Shown: piece by piece, positions 31,439 through 39,029 of the stretch
How the letters are laid out: every line of letters starts with the position of its first letter
How positions within the stretch are numbered: position 1 is the stretch's first letter
Source: Paraglaciecola algarum
GTDB taxonomy: Bacteria > Pseudomonadota > Gammaproteobacteria > Enterobacterales > Alteromonadaceae
Assembly: GCF_021532655.1 (NCBI RefSeq)
Contig: NZ_JAKGAS010000001.1
Location: 744,001-808,000 of the forward strand
Direction: 5' to 3'
DNA length: 64,000 bases
Notes under the pieces: model-generated
Told to the model about the DNA's origin: nothing
The model's input: only the letters and a program-made list of their open reading frames with translations
Database searches by the model: none
Made by a program: the position numbers and the translations under genes

Positions 31439-33118
31439 ATGAGAACATCCCATTTATTTAAGTTTACTTTTGCTTTATTACTCGGTTTATTTTTTGTTAC
31501 AACAGCAAGTGCCGTCAATAAAAGACCCAATATCATTTTAATTTTAACTGACGATCAGCCTTATGGTTATTTGGGTGTAACAGGCAACAAAGTGGTGGAA
31601 ACTCCAAATATCGATAACTTGGCTAATCAAGGTGTGTTGTTTACTAATGCCCATGTGTCTAGTGCCATCTGTACCCCAAGTCGCGTCTCACTCTTGTTAG
31701 GTCAATATGAGAGAAAACATGCAGTAAATTTTAATTCAGGCACGGCTGTATCACCTGAAGCTTGGAAGAATTCATATCCGGTAAAATTAAGAGAGTCTGG
31801 CTATTACACCGGATGGGTTGGTAAAAACCACGTACCTGTAGGTGAACAAGGTTACGCAACGGGCTTAATGGAAAAGAGTTTTGACTATTGGTATGCAGGA
31901 AATGGCCATATTTTCTTTTATCCAAAAGAGAAACACCCAATTTTTTCAGAAGCCCAGTCCAACACTCAAGTTGAAATTGTAGAAGAGGGCACTTTAGATT
32001 TTTTAAATTCTAATGAACATAAGTTTGATAAAGCCCTTAAATTTATGGATAGACGCCCGACAAATAAACCTTTCATGTTGTCTATAAATTTTAATTTACC
32101 CCATGGTGCTGGCACCAGTAATATGAAAATGCGCGATACAGACGATACCTTATATCGCACTAAATACCGCGATATCGACATGCCTCTTCCAGAACATTAC
32201 GTCGCAAAATCTGATATCAAAACACCTAAGTTACCGGCTGATTTATTGCGTGTTGAAGACAGACAAGTGGGCTACAACTACTCTGACACGCCCGAAGAGA
32301 ATAAAGAGCGGTTAACCCGTCAAATGCAGGCTATGACTGGAATAGATAGATTAGTCGGCAATTTAGTCAGAGAACTAAAACGGCAAGAAATTGCAGACAA
32401 TACAGTTATTATTTTCACCTCAGATCACGGATTGTTTATGGGCGAGCAGGGGTTGGGTGGTAAAGCGTTATGTTATGAAAAAACCACACATGTGCCTCTA
32501 ATTGTTTATGATCCAAGGAAAGGCAAGCAAGAGAGCAAGAGTAGCGCCTTAGTACAAACTATCGATATTGCACCCACTATGTTGAAATTAGCGGGAGTAG
32601 AAGTACCTAGTACCATGCAAGGTGAAGATATTCGTAATGTCATTTATAAAGGTAAAGACGCCGAGCGCGAATATGTGTTTACCGAAAACCTATGGTCAAC
32701 CCATTTCGGTAATCCAAGGTGTGAAGCCATTCAAGATCAAAAATGGAAATACATTCGATATTATAAAAACAACAATATGTCGGCCACCCAAAAAATAGCC
32801 ATAGCCAAAGAAATGGGCATTCCTGTGAACAAGATTTTATATGGTATGCATGACAACGACATAGTCGTATATCGAGACTATTTAGATTCAAGTCTAAAAG
32901 GTGAACCGGCTGTTTACGAAGAATTATATGATCTAAAAGCTGATCCATCAGAACTGGTTAACCTCGCAGGCAATCAATCCTACCAACAAAAACTCGGGGA
33001 GTTACGACAGGCTTGGCATCCCATTATTAAACAGGCAAGGGGAGAAGGAATCCCAAAAGTAGTGCGTTACACAGTTGATTCTCAAGTTGAAGAAGGTATT
33101 AAAGCCACTACCTATTAA
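31439..33118 (+). CDS. Sulfatase (GKNH subtype), exported
   Basis: A 559-residue type I sulfatase. ATG 31439 opens a clean signal peptide (FALLLGLFFVTTASA) and is preferred over the GTG at 31394, which overlaps the previous gene. Metal residues lie in ILTDDQPYGYLG, the formylglycine motif CTPSR begins at Cys78, GKNHVPVGEQG replaces GKWH, and FTSDHGLFMGEQG provides the later ligands. Complete catalytic residues predict activity after maturation. It is downstream of the SGNH hydrolase and likely co-transcribed. The GKNH form separates it from the three other sulfatases, which suggests that the locus removes sulfates in several linkages. Confidence 0.92.
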   Translation: MRTSHLFKFTFALLLGLFFVTTASAVNKRPNIILILTDDQPYGYLGVTGNKVVETPNIDNLANQGVLFTNAHVSSAICTPSRVSLLLGQYERKHAVNFNSGTAVSPEAWKNSYPVKLRESGYYTGWVGKNHVPVGEQGYATGLMEKSFDYWYAGNGHIFFYPKEKHPIFSEAQSNTQVEIVEEGTLDFLNSNEHKFDKALKFMDRRPTNKPFMLSINFNLPHGAGTSNMKMRDTDDTLYRTKYRDIDMPLPEHYVAKSDIKTPKLPADLLRVEDRQVGYNYSDTPEENKERLTRQMQAMTGIDRLVGNLVRELKRQEIADNTVIIFTSDHGLFMGEQGLGGKALCYEKTTHVPLIVYDPRKGKQESKSSALVQTIDIAPTMLKLAGVEVPSTMQGEDIRNVIYKGKDAEREYVFTENLWSTHFGNPRCEAIQDQKWKYIRYYKNNNMSATQKIAIAKEMGIPVNKILYGMHDNDIVVYRDYLDSSLKGEPAVYEELYDLKADPSELVNLAGNQSYQQKLGELRQAWHPIIKQARGEGIPKVVRYTVDSQVEEGIKATTY

Positions 33119-33137
33119 TTGGTAATTATTGAGGGGG

Positions 33138-33167
33138 GTCTATCGTCAATCTTAATTAACGATAGAC
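33138..33167. terminator. Hairpin between convergent sulfatase and MetF-like genes
   Basis: GTCTATCGT (33138-33146) and ACGATAGAC (33159-33167) form a perfect 9-base stem with a 12-base AT-rich loop. There is no strong T-run, so termination efficiency is uncertain. Confidence 0.5.
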
Positions 33168-33182
33168 ATATTGCCTAAAGTG

Positions 33183-34169
33183 TTATTTCTGTAAATTGTT
33201 CAATTTTTTTAATTCTTGTTTAGCTAGATAAAAATCCATCTTAGAACGTAGTAATTTGTATAGCAAAATTGAGCCGTCTATTTCTTCTTTACGATTAGTT
33301 AAACTTTCAATGTTTAAACCCAATGGCAAATCGTAGGGTATGACTGCATCAAGAATTTGTTGTAATCCATTGCTACAAATTCGAATCGATTCGTACAGAG
33401 GTTTGTCAGCATTTAATATTCTAAGGCTTGTAGCCTCCGGGACACTCACGCCTAACCAATCAATAAACTCTAATGTTTTTTCGCTACCACAAGGTGAAAA
33501 AGTAAGAATGATCCTTTGCGGCTTTAAATTTTGTTTTTGGCATTCAATAGCATAACGGGTTAATAAATCGATAGTGGCTTGAGGATCATAAATAGCTTGA
33601 GATATAAAGAAATTACAACCTTGTTTATGTTTTTCAATTAAGCGTTCATGCTCGTTACCCTTACTGGCATGGCGCTCAGCAATGGTTACACCACCAATAA
33701 AAAAATGATGCTGACTTTCTACTAAGGTTTCATAGGCCTTATTTAAGGGTAAAGAGGCTTTTACATCTTTAGATGGGCTGCCCACCAATACCACATCTTT
33801 AACCCCATATTTTTGCCACGCTTCTTCTGCCCAGTCATTAAATGCGGCTTTATTAGATTGAATAACACTTTTGTAAGTGATCACAGGCCGCTTAGACTTT
33901 TCATTTAATAATGAAGAATACCATCTTGGATCATGAGTTGATTTAAAGGGGAATGGGCGAGGTTTACTAATTCGAGAGCCTTCATCTTGAATGTCATACA
34001 CGATTAATCCATCAAAATCGATATCACTGACTCGTTCAAGTAGTTTGTTCGCTATGGTTTCAACTTGTTCATTTGGGGTATCACTTTTGGGTGGTGTGGT
34101 ACCAATAAAATACACGCCACGGGAACTGTCGTTATAACGGGTGCGTAATTCAGATTCTTGAGATTGCAT
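33183..34169 (-). CDS. Methylenetetrahydrofolate reductase-like protein (MetF family)
   Basis: A 328-residue cytoplasmic protein with the flavin TIM-barrel pattern of the MetF family: GVYFIGTTPP at the start, FDGLIVYDIQDEGSR, VVLVGSPSKD, FFIGGVTIAERH, GCNFFISQAIYDPQ and RIILTFSPCGSEKTLEF. Family members reduce 5,10-methylene-THF to 5-methyl-THF for methionine synthesis. It is more divergent than the housekeeping MetF, so it may be a paralogue with another role. AAGGT precedes the ATG at about 8 bases. A met-box-like operator begins 42 bases upstream, which supports a methionine link. It stands between carbohydrate units without obvious relation to them. Confidence 0.75.
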   Translation of the reverse strand: MQSQESELRTRYNDSSRGVYFIGTTPPKSDTPNEQVETIANKLLERVSDIDFDGLIVYDIQDEGSRISKPRPFPFKSTHDPRWYSSLLNEKSKRPVITYKSVIQSNKAAFNDWAEEAWQKYGVKDVVLVGSPSKDVKASLPLNKAYETLVESQHHFFIGGVTIAERHASKGNEHERLIEKHKQGCNFFISQAIYDPQATIDLLTRYAIECQKQNLKPQRIILTFSPCGSEKTLEFIDWLGVSVPEATSLRILNADKPLYESIRICSNGLQQILDAVIPYDLPLGLNIESLTNRKEEIDGSILLYKLLRSKMDFYLAKQELKKLNNLQK

Positions 34170-34210
34170 GGATTTCTACCTTGAACTAAGTGAATTGCCT
34201 TTGTCTGTTT

Positions 34211-34226
34211 AGACGTTTAGCCGTCC
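34211..34226 (-). promoter_or_regulatory. Probable MetJ met-box pair
   Basis: Two adjacent 8-mers, AGACGTTT and AGCCGTCC, match the met-box AGACGTCT at 7 and 6 of 8 positions. They sit inside a larger inverted repeat (CTGTTTAGACG / CGTCCAAACAG). The location upstream of a MetF-like gene is what MetJ repression predicts. Confidence 0.6.
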
Positions 34227-34362
34227 AAACAGTTTCTACTAACTGAGCTTTTAAGTCAAACATTGTGTTGTTTTTAGTTATAAAAATTATCAAAAACAGC
34301 TAGCATGGATATATTAAATATCTCAAAATAAGCTAATTAAAGTAAAAAGGTCGGCACTAACC

Positions 34363-34602
34363 GTGATTTCTCGTAAATATCATAAGCTTGTATTTTCTTT
34401 TTTTATGTCATTATTAATGTCGTGCATCATGTCATTTGTGATTAGTGTTTTTAATGTGGGTTTTGTAAATAATATCTTAGAAATTTGGGTGAAAGCTTGG
34501 TGTTTCGCATTTATTGTTGCTTTCCCAACGATATTTACTATCTCTCCAATTGTGCACAAATTGGTTAATGTGGTGTTGGATGAAGAAAGCCATGGTAATT
34601 AA
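34363..34602 (+). CDS. DUF2798 small membrane protein
   Basis: A 79-residue protein with two membrane helices (FSFFMSLLMSCIMSFVISVF and AWCFAFIVAFPTIFTISPIV), the pattern of DUF2798 proteins, whose function is unknown. The start is a GTG with AAGG about 13 bases upstream; an ATG further in would cut the first helix. It is flanked by outward-facing unrelated genes and is probably its own transcript. Confidence 0.75.
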   Translation: MISRKYHKLVFSFFMSLLMSCIMSFVISVFNVGFVNNILEIWVKAWCFAFIVAFPTIFTISPIVHKLVNVVLDEESHGN

Positions 34603-34641
34603 ATCTATGTAATTAAACCATGGCCAAAATGAGTTCTACGG

Positions 34642-36891
34642 TTATTCAGCTAATTTCAACGTAATGTTGTTTTGCTCCCCCTTAAGGATAGAAAAATGTA
34701 AACTTTTTTCAACGCCATCGTGGGTGAACTTAGCTTCATACTCGCCATAAAAAGCACGTTCACTAAATTGCCCCAAGTCATTTGTTTGTCCAGTAAATTG
34801 GCTATTCCATTGGTTAAATATAAGGTCTTTCCAAACCACAGCATTAGGTTTTTCGCTCCAATCTGAACGGTACATGGCTGCATCAGGGAACCAGTGTCTA
34901 TTTTCCCAAAATCCCCATAACTGAACACCTACAGTGGCTGGGTGACTAAAAAATAATGTTATAAAGTCGCGAGTATAATCAGCCTGAAGTTGTTCATCTT
35001 TTGTGGTTACATCAAACTCAGTTGAACGTATCACTAATTCTGGGGCGATTTGATGAATAGAGTCTAGTATTTCCCATACTTTAGAGATAGGGGTTAACAC
35101 TTCACTAAAATGACTTTGCAAACCAATACCATTAATTTCTGCAGATTCATCGATTAAATATTGAATAGTTTTTTTATAGTGTTCTTGATGTTCAATGTTT
35201 AATCCTCCTCCAGATAATATACCGTAATCGTTAATATACAGTTTATGGGTGGGTAAATTAGTTCGAGCTTGCTCAAACCAGTCAAGCATCACTTGATCAC
35301 CAAATGCATCCATTAAATAATGATTATCAAATGGCTCATTAAGTACGTCCCACTCCTGTAATAAGTGAGCTGTTTTTGATGCCACATCATCAATATGGTT
35401 TTTCACCTCTGTTAATATTTGAGGATCGGCATTGGCTGCATCATCAGGTAAATATCCTTGCATTGCATTTGGCATATTTCGTTTTGAAGGCCAAATTAAA
35501 ACATGACCTCGCGTATAAAACTCATGCTCATTTAACCATTCTAAAGCTTGTTGAGTATTGCTCTGAGAAAAGCTACCGCCATATTCGCCAAGCCAGGCAG
35601 GCCATTTTAATGCATTTTCTGGCCCCGCTTGATTAAACAGTTCCAATACTTTTTCTCGATAGATATCGCCATTGTTACTTTCTTCAACTAACTGAGGAAC
35701 GGATATAGCACTACCAAAATGGTATGCATGTTTTGTCATGGTTAGATTAACATCTGTATTGGGGATGATTTCACCATCAGCGTTTTGTAAAGTCACTGTG
35801 AAATCGCCTTTACGGTGTTGCTCAATTCGAGCTTGTGCTTCAGCACGCCAAGGTGCATCTGCTGCACGTCCGTCATAGCTAAGCTTGGTATTAGGTAAAT
35901 CGTCTAAGGTTAATGTTTGTTGGTAGTTTAACAATTCAATACCAGCTAACTGAAACTTTTGGGGTTTATCACCGGCGCCTAGTTCAAACAATATGTTTAG
36001 GTCATTGGCAGGAAAACCTCGCCCTACCTTGGCTGCAATAAAATACTCTACCCAATCACTTGAACTGCTTATGTTACGGCTTATTATCTTGTAATAATCA
36101 GATTCAGCAGGCCCCTGCAGTAAGACAGTAGTGAAACCAGTACCAGTTTCATACTGGCTTTCTATGGTGCGGAAGTACAAGTGTAATAATATATTGTCAT
36201 CAAGTTTTAATTCTTGGGTGACGGGAATACTCACTTGTCCTCTCCAACTCACCCCACTCGGATTAGTTATATCTACCTCTAAAGCCTGAGAAAAATCTTC
36301 ATGCTCTACGTCCACCACATTTGTTGTGCCAACTGGTGCATTTTCACTATCACTGCCATTCCAAAATCCAGCATTTGAAACTGGGTTATTTGTAATAACG
36401 AGCGTACCGCCTTCAGGAATGTCAGTCACCGGCTCAGTTGGAGTAACAGGCGGTTCGGGATCAACTGGAGGTTCAGGCTCAATATGGGTAATGGTAATAT
36501 CAACAGTGTCTTTATGGGTGGCGTTGTCATTATCAGTCACAGTTAACTCAAAAGTAATGGTTTCATCAGCGGCGATATCGGGAGCTGTAAATGTTGCGTT
36601 GGCTAATGTCGAATCCGTTAATGTAATACTGGTACCTGTTGAAGTTTGTACCCAACTATAGATGGCAATAGTGCCATCTGAGTCGGTGCCGCTTCCAACT
36701 AAGGTAACAACAGTTAGTTCGTTAGCGGTTTGGTCAGCACCCGCATTGGCGGTTGGGGCTTTGTTTGCCGCTGGTGTGGGAATAGTGGTTGTAGGCGGGG
36801 TAGAACCCCCTCCGCCACAGGCTAGCAATATCATGGATGTAACACATGACGTTAAAATTAGCGGGATACGCCTTAAACGAACTACTGACAT
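34642..36891 (-). CDS. GH10 endo-beta-xylanase lipoprotein with PKD-like and carbohydrate-binding-like domains
   Basis: A 749-residue lipoprotein (ILLACGGGG, Cys25). In order: a Thr/Pro linker, a PKD/REJ-like domain (~40-140, APTANAGADQT), a Pro-Glu linker, a beta-sandwich resembling carbohydrate-binding modules (~165-330), then the GH10 barrel (~375-690). The acid/base Glu519 is in WDVLNEPFDN and the nucleophile Glu625 in IRSTEFDVTT. It hydrolyses beta-1,4-xylan, including the mixed-linkage xylan of red algae, probably at the outer membrane. A CE2 acetylesterase lies just upstream on the same strand, which fits xylan use. A LacI-type operator sits before its start, so it appears to have its own promoter. 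Confidence 0.9.
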   Translation of the reverse strand: MSVVRLRRIPLILTSCVTSMILLACGGGGSTPPTTTIPTPAANKAPTANAGADQTANELTVVTLVGSGTDSDGTIAIYSWVQTSTGTSITLTDSTLANATFTAPDIAADETITFELTVTDNDNATHKDTVDITITHIEPEPPVDPEPPVTPTEPVTDIPEGGTLVITNNPVSNAGFWNGSDSENAPVGTTNVVDVEHEDFSQALEVDITNPSGVSWRGQVSIPVTQELKLDDNILLHLYFRTIESQYETGTGFTTVLLQGPAESDYYKIISRNISSSSDWVEYFIAAKVGRGFPANDLNILFELGAGDKPQKFQLAGIELLNYQQTLTLDDLPNTKLSYDGRAADAPWRAEAQARIEQHRKGDFTVTLQNADGEIIPNTDVNLTMTKHAYHFGSAISVPQLVEESNNGDIYREKVLELFNQAGPENALKWPAWLGEYGGSFSQSNTQQALEWLNEHEFYTRGHVLIWPSKRNMPNAMQGYLPDDAANADPQILTEVKNHIDDVASKTAHLLQEWDVLNEPFDNHYLMDAFGDQVMLDWFEQARTNLPTHKLYINDYGILSGGGLNIEHQEHYKKTIQYLIDESAEINGIGLQSHFSEVLTPISKVWEILDSIHQIAPELVIRSTEFDVTTKDEQLQADYTRDFITLFFSHPATVGVQLWGFWENRHWFPDAAMYRSDWSEKPNAVVWKDLIFNQWNSQFTGQTNDLGQFSERAFYGEYEAKFTHDGVEKSLHFSILKGEQNNITLKLAE

Positions 36892-36916
36892 TAAGTACTA
36901 CCTTTTGTTATATATT

Positions 36917-36930
36917 TGTAAACGTTTTCA
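36917..36930 (-). promoter_or_regulatory. LacI-family-type operator upstream of GH10 gene
   Basis: TGTAAACGTTTTCA fits the LacI/CcpA-type consensus TGNAANCGNTNNCA at every fixed position and lies 26 bases before the GH10 start codon. It would suit repression by a sugar-responsive LacI-family regulator. No such regulator gene is in the window. Confidence 0.5.
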
Positions 36931-37018
36931 GGTTCACATGTTAACAAAGGTGGATCAATAATAATTTTTGGTAATTCCCGTTATGATATTTACTGATTAA
37001 TTTTTACTAACCGACTGA

Positions 37019-38116
37019 TTACCAGTTCATTTTAGAACGTATAAATGCAGTTAGTTTTTTGGCATTCGCTTTATGTTGAGCCACTCTTGGGTGGGCGCCA
37101 TATCCTGTAAACTCAAAGAAAATGGTATCAATTTTGTTGTCACCTTTTTCTTTTAAGTTAGCCACGGCTTTACGCACATAGTTAGGCCATTTCTCTATTT
37201 TAGTGGCATCCATGCTGCCCATTGCGCAAATTAATTGTGCACTAGGATATTTACTGCGAATTGAACTGACGAAATCTTGGTAATGAGCAATTCGCTGTTC
37301 ATCACTTGGAATAGGTTGTAAACGTTTTTCGTTATCTATCAACCAACTATCATTTTGCATTAAATTAATCACCACCACATCGGGTGTCCACTGACTAAAG
37401 TTCCACTGACTGTTATTATTTCCGTCAGCATTAATTTGGTCATAAAATTGCGGCATAATAAAATCGAACCAACTTATCATCACGCCGATGCCACTTTGAG
37501 AAATGGTATGAAGTTCTGCCTCTAAAGCACGAGCAGTGATGGCGCCATAGGCCCAATAGTTATTTTTTTCAGATGCTAGATGATCAGGACCATTATGGGC
37601 GGCTTCGTTGCCCATGCCACTGGTAATTGAGTCACCGTAAATTTCAATTTTACGAGTAGGGCGTTTAGGTGGCGCTAATAACTGCCCTTGGTCAGCAATT
37701 TCAATACCTTTAAATAAAGTACTACCTTCTTCACCTTCGGTACGTTTATATATCTCTACACTATGTGTTCCAAGCCCTAAACTTTGGCTAATAACATAGC
37801 TATGTTTGCCTTGATTGGCTTTAATCACATACGGCGAATGATCATCGCCATCAACAATAACACTGAAAAAGTTTAGCCCTTTCTGATCATCTAAAATGAT
37901 GGATAATTCCTCGCCGGTAAAATTTGCCTTAATACTGGTTCCAGGCCAAGAAATAAGCGGTGCTTTAGTATCACTAAAGTCAACTCGTCCGGTGTAAACA
38001 AAGTTTTTATTGTCTGGATAAATTATTTGTTTCGCTAATGAAACATTAGCAAAAGCAATTGAAAATAAGCTGATGACGAGCAAGGCTATTTGTTGCCTGA
38101 TGATAGGTCTATGCAT
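37019..38116 (-). CDS. CE2-type SGNH acetylesterase (acetylxylan esterase-like), exported
   Basis: A 365-residue exported enzyme with signal peptide (ALLVISLFSIAFANVSLA). An N-terminal jelly-roll domain of CE2 type (FVYTGRVDFSD, WPGTSIKANFTGEELSI) is followed by the SGNH domain. The nucleophile is Ser163 in IYGDSITSGMGNE, the Asn block is NLMQND, and the His is in FTGYGAHPRV. CE2 enzymes deacetylate xylan and other hemicelluloses. Its position upstream of the GH10 xylanase on the same strand supports acetylated xylan as substrate. About 127 bases separate them and the LacI-type site lies in that gap, so they may be independently transcribed but coordinated. Confidence 0.88.
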   Translation of the reverse strand: MHRPIIRQQIALLVISLFSIAFANVSLAKQIIYPDNKNFVYTGRVDFSDTKAPLISWPGTSIKANFTGEELSIILDDQKGLNFFSVIVDGDDHSPYVIKANQGKHSYVISQSLGLGTHSVEIYKRTEGEEGSTLFKGIEIADQGQLLAPPKRPTRKIEIYGDSITSGMGNEAAHNGPDHLASEKNNYWAYGAITARALEAELHTISQSGIGVMISWFDFIMPQFYDQINADGNNNSQWNFSQWTPDVVVINLMQNDSWLIDNEKRLQPIPSDEQRIAHYQDFVSSIRSKYPSAQLICAMGSMDATKIEKWPNYVRKAVANLKEKGDNKIDTIFFEFTGYGAHPRVAQHKANAKKLTAFIRSKMNW

Positions 38117-38136
38117 TAAAAACTCCGTTATTATTG

Positions 38137-38161
38137 TTAATAGGTTTCTAACACCTATTAA
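38137..38161. promoter_or_regulatory. Inverted repeat in divergent CE2/flotillin-operon region
   Basis: TTAATAGGT (38137-38145) and ACCTATTAA (38153-38161) form a perfect 9-base inverted repeat with a 7-base spacer, 21 bases before the CE2 start. It could be an operator or a leader hairpin for CE2; no regulator is assigned. Confidence 0.35.
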
Positions 38162-38325
38162 AAGCAGCTATTAAGATAAAAAAAATTTTACAGAGTCTAA
38201 ATGAGCAAACAATAAATGTCATTTAATCAGTTAACTAGTTTGACAAGTAAACTTACAACAAGTAATTTATTGCCCGCATTTATAGGTAAATATTAATTTT
38301 TAACCTTGTATTGGAGCAGTAAGAA

Positions 38326-38955
38326 ATGGATCTTTTTCTTAGTCAAATTTTTAGTTTTCCTACTATTATCTTCACCATACCTCTTATTGTATTGATGTTG
38401 TTTTGGCTGTTGGCATTTGCTGGTTTAGTTGATATTGAATTATTTGATTTCGATTCAGACGCTGAAACTGTCGGTGCAACAGGCTCTTGGTTAGAAACCT
38501 TAGGCCTAAATGGTGTGCCATTAACTGTTGCCCTCACACTATTAGATATTTATGCATTTGCCTTTACTTACCTAGCCAAAAAATACCTAATGCCCCTGTT
38601 AGATGGGATATTAACTTCAACTGCCATCGGACTCATTATTGCGGTGTTTGCCGTAATGATTGCTATCCCCATTTCTGCGCTGTGCATTAAACCTTTGCGT
38701 AAAGTGTTCCATACCCATGAAGGGGTCGCTAAGCGGGATCTAGACGGCACAATTTGTACCGTCACCACCCAATCAGTGACTGAAACCTTCGGCCAAGCCA
38801 CCACAGATGACGGCATGGTATTTAGTGTCCGAGCGCAAACGCCGAACGATATTGTTAAAGGTAGTCGCATAGTTTTATTAGAATTTTCAACTGAAGACGA
38901 TAGTTATTTGGTTGCTACTCAATCAGAAGTCATGGCTATGTCTTCAGTGACTTAA
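38326..38955 (+). CDS. YqiJ/NfeD-like membrane protein with C-terminal OB-fold domain
   Basis: A 209-residue inner-membrane protein. Three membrane segments (~12-32, ~63-85, ~93-118) are followed by an OB-fold-like domain (~130-205: GVAKRDLDGTICTVTTQSVTE, IVKGSRIVLLEF). This layout and its position before a flotillin gene match the YqiJ/NfeD partner proteins of bacterial SPFH proteins. Such partners anchor and organise flotillin assemblies in the membrane. A GGAG site precedes the ATG. It opens a three-gene unit with flotillin (74-base gap) and a giant AAA ATPase. Confidence 0.82.
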   Translation: MDLFLSQIFSFPTIIFTIPLIVLMLFWLLAFAGLVDIELFDFDSDAETVGATGSWLETLGLNGVPLTVALTLLDIYAFAFTYLAKKYLMPLLDGILTSTAIGLIIAVFAVMIAIPISALCIKPLRKVFHTHEGVAKRDLDGTICTVTTQSVTETFGQATTDDGMVFSVRAQTPNDIVKGSRIVLLEFSTEDDSYLVATQSEVMAMSSVT

Positions 38956-39029
38956 TCAATCAAGTCAACCAATACATAACCAAAACCAATATTTACAATA
39001 ATTATATTACCGTTTAAAGGAACAAACAC

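Noticed and set aside
36326..36961. Two plus-strand frames opposite the N-terminal part of the GH10 gene
   Set aside because: They are the mirror of the PKD-like domain and linkers; composition is low-complexity and the GH10 frame explains the region.
37317..37330. TGTAAACGTTTTTC, similar to the operator before GH10
   Set aside because: It lies deep in the CE2 coding sequence and lacks the closing CA of the consensus, so it is probably chance.
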